Both the position numbers and the translations under genes were made by a program. From positions 1 to 56,948 of the forward strand of contig JAFQSY010000025.1 of NCBI GenBank assembly GCA_017409265.1: a stretch of DNA of 56,948 bases. The letters run 5' to 3'. Below are positions 32,661 to 41,271 of the stretch, piece after piece (within the stretch, counting starts at the first letter, position 1; each line of letters opens with the position of its first letter). The DNA is from Clostridia bacterium. Lineage in GTDB: Bacteria; Bacillota; Clostridia; Oscillospirales; Acutalibacteraceae. The notes below the pieces were generated by a model. It did no database searches and had not been told where the DNA came from. It worked only from the letters and a program-made list of their open reading frames with translations.

Positions 32661-34055
32661 ATGAAAACCACTGAAAAAATCTTAAAAAGCGAGAGCCGTG
32701 AGCTTTCAAGGCTCAAAAGGATGCAGAGCCGCAGCTCGGGCAGCAAATATTTCTTTGTTTTGATTGTGCTGATTGCTATTGTCAATATCCTCGATGAGGT
32801 AACGAGCAACCTGACTGTTACCGTACAGTCATCATTTGTTACGGAATTTTTTGTGAACAATCCCTTTATGGGTAAATATTATTCATATGAGGACGGCCTT
32901 GCTTTCCATTCGGGAATCGGCGTTTTTACTTATGTTCTCGGCTTGTTCACTCCGTTCTATAAGGCGCTTGCCGATAAATGGGGAAGAAAACCGCTTTTTG
33001 CCATTTCAACCCTCGGAATGGCAACGGGACTTATGGTGATTCATCTTTCGTCAAGCTACATAATGTTCCTTGTCGGCTTTGCGATTATAAGCTTCTTTAT
33101 GGGACACGACATCCAGATTATCTATATTCTTGAAGAAGCTCCCGACAAGCACCGCGCAAAGATTTACAGCTTCCTTAAAAGCTTTGGTATTTTAGGCGTT
33201 ATTCTCATTCCTACGCTCCGCGATATGCTTATGGGCGATGATGCGACAAAGTGGCGAGAGATTTTTCTTGTGCCTGCGCTGATTGGCTTTGCGGCGGTTG
33301 TGCTTGTTATTCTTTTTGCAAAAGACACAAAGGTTTTCATCGGCGAGAGAATTGAATATCTTTCACGTTCCTATGAGGACAGACAGAGGGAAAAGGCTCT
33401 TAAAAAGCAGCAGAAGGAAGCGCAGAGAAATCAGTCCGGTGTATTCAACGGCGTTAAGTATATCTTTGCAAATAAGGATACAAAAATGCTTATCATTGCT
33501 CACATTATTTTTGATGCCGCAATGCCCGCAATCGCGCTCTATTTTGAATCCTCAATGCACCGTGCCGGAATGAGCACGAGCGATATTACCAAGGCGCTGT
33601 TTATGGTACCCGTGATTTATGCTTCAATAACCTTTCTTTCGGGCTTTATTGCCGATAAGGCAGGCAGAAAAACAACGGTCACTCTTTTTTCGGCAACCTG
33701 TGTAATCGGATATATTCTTTTTGTTGCCGGTATTCTGAATGGCTGGAATCCTTATCTTGTCGGTTCATTCGCAGGTCTTTATCAGGGCTCATATTGGATT
33801 GGCAGAGATTACATGAATGTTATGATGACCGAAAAGGTGCCGACGGATATCCGCGCATCGGTTGTCGGTGCAGAGGGACTTCTTGTTATTATCGGTCTTG
33901 TTGTCGGGTATGCAAGCACAACAATCGGTATGACAATTATGCCGATTTGGTGGGCATGCCTTGCTGTGTCTGTTCCGACGGTTGCAGTTGCCGCAATACT
34001 TTTTGTACTTAAAGTAAAAGAAACAAAGGGTATCAGCCTTGATGAAATAAAATAA
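32661..34055 (+). CDS. MFS transporter
   Basis: A 464-residue carrier with about 12 membrane segments. The MFS A-motif is seen as ADKWGRKPLF after TM2 and again in the second half as ADKAGRKTTV. A long basic central loop (about 225-265, many Lys/Glu/Gln) is typical between the two bundles. YWIGRDYMNVMMTEKVPTDIRAS near TM10 resembles the sugar-porter-like branch. It is probably the importer for the sugar processed by this operon; the substrate is not readable. Confidence 0.82.
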   Translation: MKTTEKILKSESRELSRLKRMQSRSSGSKYFFVLIVLIAIVNILDEVTSNLTVTVQSSFVTEFFVNNPFMGKYYSYEDGLAFHSGIGVFTYVLGLFTPFYKALADKWGRKPLFAISTLGMATGLMVIHLSSSYIMFLVGFAIISFFMGHDIQIIYILEEAPDKHRAKIYSFLKSFGILGVILIPTLRDMLMGDDATKWREIFLVPALIGFAAVVLVILFAKDTKVFIGERIEYLSRSYEDRQREKALKKQQKEAQRNQSGVFNGVKYIFANKDTKMLIIAHIIFDAAMPAIALYFESSMHRAGMSTSDITKALFMVPVIYASITFLSGFIADKAGRKTTVTLFSATCVIGYILFVAGILNGWNPYLVGSFAGLYQGSYWIGRDYMNVMMTEKVPTDIRASVVGAEGLLVIIGLVVGYASTTIGMTIMPIWWACLAVSVPTVAVAAILFVLKVKETKGISLDEIK

Positions 34056-34075
34056 AGCAGAAAAGGGCGATTGAA

Positions 34076-34843
34076 ATGAAAGTAATAATGATTTTAGCTG
34101 ACGGCATGCGACCCGATTCAATGGCAGGAATTGAGAATGCGCAGAGAATTATCGGCGAATCCGCATATACCATGAGTGCTGAAACGGTATATCCTTCCGT
34201 AACCCTGCCATGCCATATTTCGCTTTTTCACAGCGTAACCCCGCAAAGACACGGAACAACAACCAACACCTATGTTCCGCAGGTAAGACCCATTAACGGT
34301 CTTTGCGAAGTTTTAAAGCAGGCGGATAAAAAGTGCGCAATTTTTTATAACTGGGAAGAAATCCGAGATGTATCACGCCCCAATTCGCTTGCTCATGCCT
34401 GCTTTTATGCAGGCCGCCGCATAGGATATAAGCAGGCAGGCGAGGAGCTGACGGATGAAGCAATAAAATATCTCAAAAAATATGATACGGATTTCACCTT
34501 TATTTATTTCGGATATCCTGATATGCAGGGTCATAACCACGGCTGGATGACAGACGAATATCTGGAAGCTATACAGAGCAGCTGGAATAATATCGAAAAG
34601 CTGATGAATGAGCTTGGTGATGAGTATACATATATTATTACGTCAGACCACGGCGGTCATGACAGAACCCACGGCAGCGATATGGCCGAGGATATGATTA
34701 TTCCAATTATCATCAACGGCAGAGATTTTGAAAAGGGAAAAACCTTTGAATCTGCCAATATTATTGACCTTGCGCCTACTGTTGCAAAGCTTCTCGGCGT
34801 TGAACCCGATGAAGAATGGGAAGGCGAGGCTTTGGTAAAATGA
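34076..34843 (+). CDS. Alkaline-phosphatase-superfamily phosphodiesterase (NPP-like)
   Basis: A 255-residue cytoplasmic enzyme. Metal and catalytic motifs of nucleotide pyrophosphatase/phosphodiesterases are present: DGMRPD at residue 8, the nucleophile Thr in PSVTLPCH near 44, YPDMQGHNHG near 148 and SDHGGHDRTHG near 198. All six usual metal ligands appear conserved. It is shorter than secreted NPPs. In an operon with GH92 and sugar carriers, a role in removing a phosphodiester or sulfate-like ester from glycan pieces is plausible (inference). Confidence 0.85.
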   Translation: MKVIMILADGMRPDSMAGIENAQRIIGESAYTMSAETVYPSVTLPCHISLFHSVTPQRHGTTTNTYVPQVRPINGLCEVLKQADKKCAIFYNWEEIRDVSRPNSLAHACFYAGRRIGYKQAGEELTDEAIKYLKKYDTDFTFIYFGYPDMQGHNHGWMTDEYLEAIQSSWNNIEKLMNELGDEYTYIITSDHGGHDRTHGSDMAEDMIIPIIINGRDFEKGKTFESANIIDLAPTVAKLLGVEPDEEWEGEALVK

Positions 34844-34861
34844 ACATAAGAGGTGATTAGC

Positions 34862-35236
34862 GTGTTCACGATGCTGGTGTCGATTTTTATATATTTTGCG
34901 TCGCTGTTTGTGCTGGCAGTAATTTCGGCAATAATCGGAGTTTATGTATACCGTGACTCAAAAATACGCGGAATGAATATGCTTTTCTGGACTGTAATCG
35001 GTGTTGCGCTGAACATTCCAGGACTTATCACCTACATGATTGCGCGAAAAACATATTTTAAAAGAAAATGTCCCGCCTGCATGGCGGACACACATAAGGA
35101 TGCAACCTATTGTCCCGAATGCGGAGTTGAGCTTGATACGGTAAGACCGAAGCTCGGATTTTTCCTTGCAGCCCTTGCGGTGTGTTTCATTGTATGCCTT
35201 GTTATTCTTATTATGACCGTGATTTACAGTCTGTAA
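34862..35236 (+). CDS. Small membrane protein with zinc ribbon (paralogue 1)
   Basis: A protein of about 124 residues. A GTG start at 34862 is placed 6 bases behind AGAGGTG. Two membrane segments at the N-terminal side, a double-CxxC zinc ribbon (CPACMADTHKDATYCPEC), then a further membrane helix at the C-terminus. The next gene encodes the same architecture. Function unknown; such proteins may be assembly or stress factors. Confidence 0.72.
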   Translation: MFTMLVSIFIYFASLFVLAVISAIIGVYVYRDSKIRGMNMLFWTVIGVALNIPGLITYMIARKTYFKRKCPACMADTHKDATYCPECGVELDTVRPKLGFFLAALAVCFIVCLVILIMTVIYSL

Positions 35237-35255
35237 AAAAAGGGGGCGCGCAGAA

Positions 35256-35648
35256 ATGGGTGCAATGCTTGTTTCAATGGTGACGGGCGGCATTGCGATG
35301 ATTTGTATTGTTGCAATAACGGCTGTATATGCCGCTGTAATTTTCATTGATGCATACCGACATAATATGAAGGCGTTCAGATGGGCATTCATGGCTTTTT
35401 TCTTTAATTTATATATGCTGCCTGTTTACATATATGTGAGAGTGAAAATCGCAACTCTCAAATGTCAGTCGTGCGGAAAAAAGGTTGGTGGCGATAAGGA
35501 TTTCTGCCCCGAATGCGGAACCGCCGTTCAAAAGGTCGATGACGGTAAAATAGCCAAAAAAGTTATACTGTGGGTCCTTGCTGCGTATACGGCAATTATG
35601 GTAATAGGCATGGCTTATATTATAATTGTAGATGGTATAACAACTTGA
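35256..35648 (+). CDS. Small membrane protein with zinc ribbon (paralogue 2)
   Basis: A 130-residue protein with the same layout as its neighbour: two N-terminal membrane helices, a ribbon CQSCGKKVGGDKDFCPEC, then a C-terminal helix. YVRVKIATLKCQSC here corresponds to ARKTYFKRKCPAC in paralogue 1, so the pair arose by tandem duplication and diverged strongly. Confidence 0.72.
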   Translation: MGAMLVSMVTGGIAMICIVAITAVYAAVIFIDAYRHNMKAFRWAFMAFFFNLYMLPVYIYVRVKIATLKCQSCGKKVGGDKDFCPECGTAVQKVDDGKIAKKVILWVLAAYTAIMVIGMAYIIIVDGITT

Positions 35649-35667
35649 AAGCTTGGAGGGAAGTTTT

Positions 35668-37926
35668 ATGTGGAAAATAATCAGGGTTTTTGTTTCTGTT
35701 TTTCTTGCTGTTGAAACTATATTTATGGGTATGATAAACGGAGCGGAATATGAGAGTGCCGAAATGCCCGAGGTTTCTGCAGGGGAATACGGTCAGTATG
35801 TTGACCCGTTTATCGGTACGGGCGGAACTCCTTGGACTTGTGCCATGTTAAGTCCGGCGGCAACAGTGCCTTTCGGCGCTGTAAGACTTGGCCCCGACAC
35901 CTGCTTTGTCGGCGGTGCATACATAACCAAAATGAATACATCGGGTTATTACTATGAGCAAGGTCATATCAAGGGTTTCAGCCATTCAAGACTTTCGGGT
36001 ACGGGTGCGGAGGATTATTCGCATTTCAGAGTAACACCCGTTATCGGCGATAATGAACCTGCAATAATGACCTATTCCCATTCAAAGGAAACCGCATCTC
36101 CCGGATATTATGCGGTGTATCTGCCGACGGTGAGCTGTCTTGCGGAGATGACCGCAGATACCCATACGGGCGTTCACCGTTACAGCTTTTTCGATTCTGA
36201 CGATGCAAGGCTTTATATTGATGTTACAAGCGCTGCTGCAAATCATACATCAAGCAACGGCTATGTTGAATATGATGAAGAAAGCGGAGTTATAACGGGC
36301 GGATGCCTGCTTGCGGGTCAGTTTGCGGGCAGATTTGACGGACTTCCCGTCTATTTTGTCGCAGTTACGGATAAGCCTGTTGTTTCGTATGAAATCAATT
36401 CCGATGAATCCGACTGCGGCATCGACCTCAACTTCGGATCACTCAAAGATGAAAGCGTTGAAATGAAAATCGGTATAAGCTATGTCAGCGAAGAGAATGC
36501 GATGCTGAATCTCAAATCCGAAACAGACGGACTTTCGTTTGATGACGTGAGAGAAAATGCTGCTAAGGCATGGGAGGAACGGCTTTCCTCAATTAAAATC
36601 AGCGGTGACGACGAAACAAAAACCATTTTCTATACCTCACTCTATCACAGCATGATTATGCCGACGGATTTCACCGATGTCAACGGCGAATATCTCGGCT
36701 TTGATAAGAAAACACACGTTGCTGAGGGATATACTTACAGAACGGATATGTCACTCTGGGATACATGCAGAACAACGCACCCGCTTTATACGATAATCGC
36801 GCAGGATATTCAGACGGACTGCCTTAAGAGTCTTGTAACGATGGCGCAGCAGGGTGTCGGTGTTATTCCTCGATGGCCGATGGGCGCAGGCTATACAGGC
36901 TCGATGATAGGCGATGCTGCAAATATAGTTATTGCCGAAAGCTATCTTAAGGGCCTTACGGATTTTAATGCCGAAGCGGCACTTGAATATATGAAAAATT
37001 CCTCCGACAATGCAGTAAGCAAGGACGGAAGAAATTTTGTTGAGGAGTATAACGAATACGGCTATATTCCGCAGGATACGGACGGGGTCAATAAGTCTGT
37101 CAGCCGTACTCTTGAATATGCGTGGGCGGATGCGGCGATTGCTTCTCTCGCAAAGGCACTCGGCAAGGATGAAGATGCCGAAAAATACGGCGCAAAAGCC
37201 ATGTATTATAAAAATGTATTTAACCCCGAAACAAAATATTTCCAGGCGAGAAACGCAGACGGAAGCTTTGTATGGAACTTCAGCCCGTATATAACAACAT
37301 TCTATGATGCGGTTATGATAAAGAAATTCGCAGATTGTTACTGCGAAGGCAGTGCAAGGCAATGGCGCTGGAGTGCGCTTCATGATATTGACGGAATGAT
37401 TGAGCTTTTCGGTTCAAAGGAATATTTTGTGAGCGAGCTTGAGGACTTCATGGAGGATGCTTCGCTGACAAGAGCTGCACCCGACCCGGGCGACGGATAT
37501 TGGATAGGCAATCAGCATAATATTCACACGCCATATCTTTTCAGCAACGCAGGCAGGGCGGATTTGACGCAGAAATGGGTGCGCTGGACACTCGAAAACC
37601 GATTCAGTACGGATATCAACGGTCTTGACGGCAACGATGACGGCGGAACGGTCAGCGCATGGTATGTTTTCTCGTCAATGGGATTCTACCCTGTTGCGGG
37701 CAGCGATAAATATTGGATTGGTTCACCCTGTGTTGACAGCGCTGAAATTGCTCTTTCAAACGGAAAAACGCTGAAAATAACGGCGAAAAATCAGGGTGAT
37801 AAAAACATTTACGTCAGCAGCGTTACTCTCAACGGAGAAAAGCTTGACGGATGCTACATAACCCATTCAAAGCTTATGAACGGCGGCGAGCTTGTTTTTG
37901 AAATGAGCAGAACCCCGAGCAAATAA
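35668..37926 (+). CDS. GH92 family glycosidase, divergent, exported
   Basis: A 752-residue GH92-type protein. The ATG at 35668 follows GGAGGG and opens a signal-like hydrophobic segment. The N-terminal beta-sandwich shows VDPFIGTGG and the (alpha/alpha)6 barrel begins at about 310. Family motifs: DMSLWDTCRTTHPL near 357, MIGDAANIVIAESYLKG near 413, EGSARQWRWSALHD near 560, GNQHNIHTPYLF near 614 and GNDDGGTVSAWYVFSSMGFYPV near 655. The two catalytic Asp of the last motif remain, but EGNxWQY has become EGSARQW and the usually invariant GNEP has become GNQH, with Gln616 in place of Glu. GH92 enzymes are Ca-dependent exo-alpha-mannosidases; these changes suggest altered leaving-group or substrate preference. 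Confidence 0.85.
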   Translation: MWKIIRVFVSVFLAVETIFMGMINGAEYESAEMPEVSAGEYGQYVDPFIGTGGTPWTCAMLSPAATVPFGAVRLGPDTCFVGGAYITKMNTSGYYYEQGHIKGFSHSRLSGTGAEDYSHFRVTPVIGDNEPAIMTYSHSKETASPGYYAVYLPTVSCLAEMTADTHTGVHRYSFFDSDDARLYIDVTSAAANHTSSNGYVEYDEESGVITGGCLLAGQFAGRFDGLPVYFVAVTDKPVVSYEINSDESDCGIDLNFGSLKDESVEMKIGISYVSEENAMLNLKSETDGLSFDDVRENAAKAWEERLSSIKISGDDETKTIFYTSLYHSMIMPTDFTDVNGEYLGFDKKTHVAEGYTYRTDMSLWDTCRTTHPLYTIIAQDIQTDCLKSLVTMAQQGVGVIPRWPMGAGYTGSMIGDAANIVIAESYLKGLTDFNAEAALEYMKNSSDNAVSKDGRNFVEEYNEYGYIPQDTDGVNKSVSRTLEYAWADAAIASLAKALGKDEDAEKYGAKAMYYKNVFNPETKYFQARNADGSFVWNFSPYITTFYDAVMIKKFADCYCEGSARQWRWSALHDIDGMIELFGSKEYFVSELEDFMEDASLTRAAPDPGDGYWIGNQHNIHTPYLFSNAGRADLTQKWVRWTLENRFSTDINGLDGNDDGGTVSAWYVFSSMGFYPVAGSDKYWIGSPCVDSAEIALSNGKTLKITAKNQGDKNIYVSSVTLNGEKLDGCYITHSKLMNGGELVFEMSRTPSK

Positions 37927-37929
37927 AAA

Positions 37930-37971
37930 AATCACGGCAGTCACACCGGTTTTCGGGTGACTGCCGTTATC
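37930..37971. terminator. Bidirectional terminator between GH92 and DUF4838 genes
   Basis: ACGGCAGTCAC pairs with GTGACTGCCGT between converging genes, with A-rich and T-rich flanks. Confidence 0.85.
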
Positions 37972-39864
37972 TTATTTACCCCAATTGAACGGTCTGTCCA
38001 TGAAGTCAATCTCACTTTTTTCGGGAATTGTTGCAAAGGACGAAACCCTGTCAAGTCCATGCGACTTGAAATCGTCATAAAGCTTCTCGTTTTCCTTGAG
38101 CCTGAATGGGTTGAGGAAAATAAATTCGCCCATGAACAGGTTGGATTTATAATATCTCCAGCTCAATTCTGCAATCTCAATGTTGAATTTCTGCTTCTCG
38201 GTAACATCAGCATTCAGCGCAAGGTCGAAAAGAAGGTCGCTTTTTGCAACGGCATAGGGCGAGCAGAAGCCTGCCTGATAATGCCAGTCAAAGTCGAATG
38301 CATGGGCGGTCGCCTTTGTCTGTGCAGTCTGAAGGTCGATATATTCCTTGATATACGGAGCAGCATCTTCGCCGTAGAATGCATTGAGAAAATCGTTCAT
38401 GTGATATTCAACATCACAGTTGACGTCCCATTGAAGCTTGCAGAGAAGATAGTTGCGAAGCTCGTTGAAGGCTGCGTAATGTCCGTCACCGCAATTATAA
38501 ATATATCCAGTGATGCCGATATCGTGCATGTATTTCATGGTGGACTGCATGGTTTCGAAATTCGAGAAGAACTGTGCCGTGTTGAGAAAGTTTATTGTGT
38601 AATCATAAATGTATGTGGTGTCTGCAATTTTGACCCAGTTTGCAAAATCCTCGGCAATCTGCGGTTTCGGGTCGCCGTAAAGCATATCAAATGTTTCGTT
38701 TTCGATTCCGTCCATTGCACCGCATTCGGTGAGAGAATGGCTTCTGCATGCCTTGTGAAGTCCGCAGAGCACGGGTACAACGTTTTTGTTGCAGCGGAGA
38801 GTCATGTCCGTGGGCGGTCTGTCGGTTTCGTTGTATGCATAAAATGTAAACGTAAAATCAGGGAACTCATCATCGAGAGCATCTGCGAAATTATTTGTGA
38901 AAATGAGGGTCGGCGCACAGACCGAGCCGTATTTTTCATAGAGTGCTTCGCATAAGTCACAACGGCAGTAATTCATATTGTCTTTCTGACCGATGTGAAT
39001 GTGCTTTGAGGTTTTTCTTTCGCATTCAAGAATCGCTTTTCTGCCGTTTTCAACTGCAATTGAAAGTACGTCGGGATTTGAAAGGCATACATGGTCGGTG
39101 CTGCGTTTGCCGTCGGGCTGCAGGGCAAAATATTCGGGATGCTCGGCAAAAAGAGCATCGGGAACAAGCTTGTCAAGAGTGACATCCCATAAAACATAGG
39201 TCAGCGCACCGCCGTATTCGTGAGCCTCTTTCCAGAAAGAAACATTCATTTTTGTTCTCGCGCGGTGGGCGTTATTTGTTCCTGCACAGTCGTTTCGACG
39301 GATTGCAAAAGACGGCTCAACAATGCGGTTTATGCCGGCGTCGATAACGATGTCCTTGTTTTCGGGCACAACCTCAAGCTCGGGTGTAAACCAGCGCACG
39401 CCGAGATATTCTTCAAGAAAGGTATAGACGCCGTAAAGCGCTCCTCTGCTGTCGGAGCCGTTTATGAGAAGATAATTTCCGTCTGAAAACAGAAGAAAGC
39501 CGTCCTTACCGATTTTAGAACAATCTGTATCGGTTATTTCTTTTGAAATCTCCGTATCACCGATTATAACTGCCTTTTCACCCTCGGAAAGCTCATTTTC
39601 CGTAATGATTTCAAGCTCTGCACCGCAGATTTTTTTGAGATATGTCTGAAACTCGTCGGCGGCGGTAAGAATGCATTCGTCGGGATTTTCCGCCGTCACG
39701 ATTGAAAAGTCCGATTCTCCGTTTTGAGCGATATACATGGGAGATGATATTTCGGGAGCTTTATATGTATCTCCGCCGTAGTCAATATCTGTGCTGACGG
39801 GAACCAAACCGACGGCAAAAAGTATTACCTGAAAAAGGGATATAACAGCTTTGAAAGTTGCCAT
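37972..39864 (-). CDS. DUF4838 / alpha-glucuronidase-N-like glycan protein, exported
   Basis: A 630-residue protein. The start at 39864 is set by GGAGGT and opens a hydrophobic leader. Residues about 40-160 resemble the N-terminal domain shared by GH67 alpha-glucuronidases and hexosaminidases, with LLINGSDSRGALYGVYTFLEEYLGVRWF. The following barrel (about 190-520) fits DUF4838, including HIHIGQKDNMNYCRCDLC. Likely a glycosidase acting on complex glycans, specificity unknown. It faces the GH92 operon and shares its terminator. Confidence 0.75.
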   Translation of the reverse strand: MATFKAVISLFQVILFAVGLVPVSTDIDYGGDTYKAPEISSPMYIAQNGESDFSIVTAENPDECILTAADEFQTYLKKICGAELEIITENELSEGEKAVIIGDTEISKEITDTDCSKIGKDGFLLFSDGNYLLINGSDSRGALYGVYTFLEEYLGVRWFTPELEVVPENKDIVIDAGINRIVEPSFAIRRNDCAGTNNAHRARTKMNVSFWKEAHEYGGALTYVLWDVTLDKLVPDALFAEHPEYFALQPDGKRSTDHVCLSNPDVLSIAVENGRKAILECERKTSKHIHIGQKDNMNYCRCDLCEALYEKYGSVCAPTLIFTNNFADALDDEFPDFTFTFYAYNETDRPPTDMTLRCNKNVVPVLCGLHKACRSHSLTECGAMDGIENETFDMLYGDPKPQIAEDFANWVKIADTTYIYDYTINFLNTAQFFSNFETMQSTMKYMHDIGITGYIYNCGDGHYAAFNELRNYLLCKLQWDVNCDVEYHMNDFLNAFYGEDAAPYIKEYIDLQTAQTKATAHAFDFDWHYQAGFCSPYAVAKSDLLFDLALNADVTEKQKFNIEIAELSWRYYKSNLFMGEFIFLNPFRLKENEKLYDDFKSHGLDRVSSFATIPEKSEIDFMDRPFNWGK

Positions 39865-40011
39865 TAATTTTACCTCCGGAACAATATTCTGAAAATATAT
39901 TATCACAGATTAACTCTGTTTTCAAGAAAAATAGATGTGATTGATAATCTTGTTATTAATTTACCGATATGATAAAATAAAAACGCAAAAAACACTATAA
40001 AATCCGGAATG

Positions 40012-40077
40012 CAACCGTCGGTTGACACATTGCAATGCACCGTTTGGTGGATTGCAACCGCCTGAACAGGCTACAAT
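40012..40077 (+). promoter_or_regulatory. Multi-dyad operator/promoter region of the XRE gene
   Basis: Three short palindromes are spaced along the region: CAACC-GTC-GGTTG (40012-40024), CACC-GTTT-GGTG (40038-40049) and GCCTG-AA-CAGGC (40060-40071), the last directly before a -10-like TACAAT (40072-40077). This fits binding sites for a dimeric regulator, perhaps the XRE protein itself. The sites differ in core sequence, so one protein may not bind all three. Confidence 0.5.
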
Positions 40078-40125
40078 GAGGTCAACGGAGGACGGTCCGC
40101 CAAATTTTTGAACGAGGTGAAGAAA

Positions 40126-41106
40126 ATGATTTTAGCCGACAAAATTATTCGGATGAGAAAAAAGAACGGCTGGTCGCAGGAAGAACTTGCCGAAAAAATG
40201 AATGTTTCAAGACAGGCGGTTTCAAAATGGGAAAGTGCCCAATCTGTACCTGAACTTGAGAAAATTCTGCTTATTGGCGAGCTTTTTGGAGTTACTACGG
40301 ATTATCTTCTTAAGGATGATATTGAAAACGAGGAGTTCACCCATAAAGATTCTGCCTCCGGAATAAAAAGGGTCACCTTTGCCGAAGCAAACGAGTATAT
40401 TGAACACCGAAAAAAGGCATCATTGCTTATTGCTCTTGGCGTTTTTCTTTGTATAATTTCGCCTGCGGCACTGATTATTCTTTCAGCCGCTCCGTTTTTC
40501 TATAATATTCCAACCGGCTTTGCAATCCTTATGGGAATTATTGTTCTGCTTCTTTTTGTTGCGTCGGCAATCGGAATATTCTCTTACTGCGGTTTTAAAA
40601 ATTCCCCTTTTAAATATTTATCAAGAGATTTTGAAACCGAATACGGAGTTGCGGGTATGGTAAAAGAAAAGGACGCGCAGTTTACCCCGTTTGGGGTTGC
40701 AACCAATATTATTGCTACCTGCCTCTGCGTTGTTTCACCCACGCCGATTCTTATTGCTGCGTTTTTCGGCAACGGCTTCGCAATATGTGTTTCTGTTGTT
40801 ATTACTCTTGTTATTGTCGGGATTGCGGTTATGCTTTATATAATCGGAACCGTGCGCAGCCGTAGTATGCATAGGCTTCTTAAAGTTGATGAGTTTTCGA
40901 CTGAAGGCAAGAAAAAAGACGTAGCAAATTCAAATGTTTCAGCGATTTATTGGCTTGCGGCAACGGCAATTTATCTTGTGTGGAGCTTTATCAGCGGTGA
41001 GTGGAATTTTACCTGGATTCTGTGGCCTGTTGCAGGAGTACTTTTTCCGATAGTTTACATAATTGCAGGTAAGCTTGCTGTGAGAAAGAACGGTGACAGC
41101 AAATAA
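40126..41106 (+). CDS. XRE-family regulator with C-terminal membrane domain
   Basis: A 326-residue protein. The ATG at 40126 follows GAGGTG; the TTG at 40108 is too early. The helix-turn-helix is at residues 5-60 (NGWSQEELAEKMNVSRQAVSKWE). About seven membrane segments follow from residue 98 on, in blocks around 98-160 and 195-320. DNA-binding proteins tethered to the membrane in this way are common in Firmicutes and are thought to respond to membrane state, but the signal is unknown. Transcribed alone. Confidence 0.85.
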   Translation: MILADKIIRMRKKNGWSQEELAEKMNVSRQAVSKWESAQSVPELEKILLIGELFGVTTDYLLKDDIENEEFTHKDSASGIKRVTFAEANEYIEHRKKASLLIALGVFLCIISPAALIILSAAPFFYNIPTGFAILMGIIVLLLFVASAIGIFSYCGFKNSPFKYLSRDFETEYGVAGMVKEKDAQFTPFGVATNIIATCLCVVSPTPILIAAFFGNGFAICVSVVITLVIVGIAVMLYIIGTVRSRSMHRLLKVDEFSTEGKKKDVANSNVSAIYWLAATAIYLVWSFISGEWNFTWILWPVAGVLFPIVYIIAGKLAVRKNGDSK

Positions 41107-41216
41107 AAAAAGATTTCAAACGTGCGAGAAATACAAAAGCAGCAGTATCAGGGTTATTCATGCTGCCCTTTCCCGCTGCTGATTTTGTTGTTTTTGCACT
41201 TTTGAATAAAGTGGTC

Positions 41217-41256
41217 AACCCGCCTGCTGTTTAAAATACGGCAGGCGGGTTTAATC
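41217..41256. terminator. Terminator between convergent genes
   Basis: AACCCGCCTGC (41217-41227) pairs with GCAGGCGGGTT (41241-41251), followed by TTAAT. It can serve the XRE gene and the DUF2804 gene. Confidence 0.8.
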
Positions 41257-41271
41257 AATTAAAGTATATAA

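Noticed and set aside
37957-38955. Plus-strand frame of 332 codons opposite the DUF4838 gene
   Set aside because: It is the complement of a well-supported coding sequence with signal-like start and family motifs; the plus-strand product is Cys/Val-rich and unlike a real protein.
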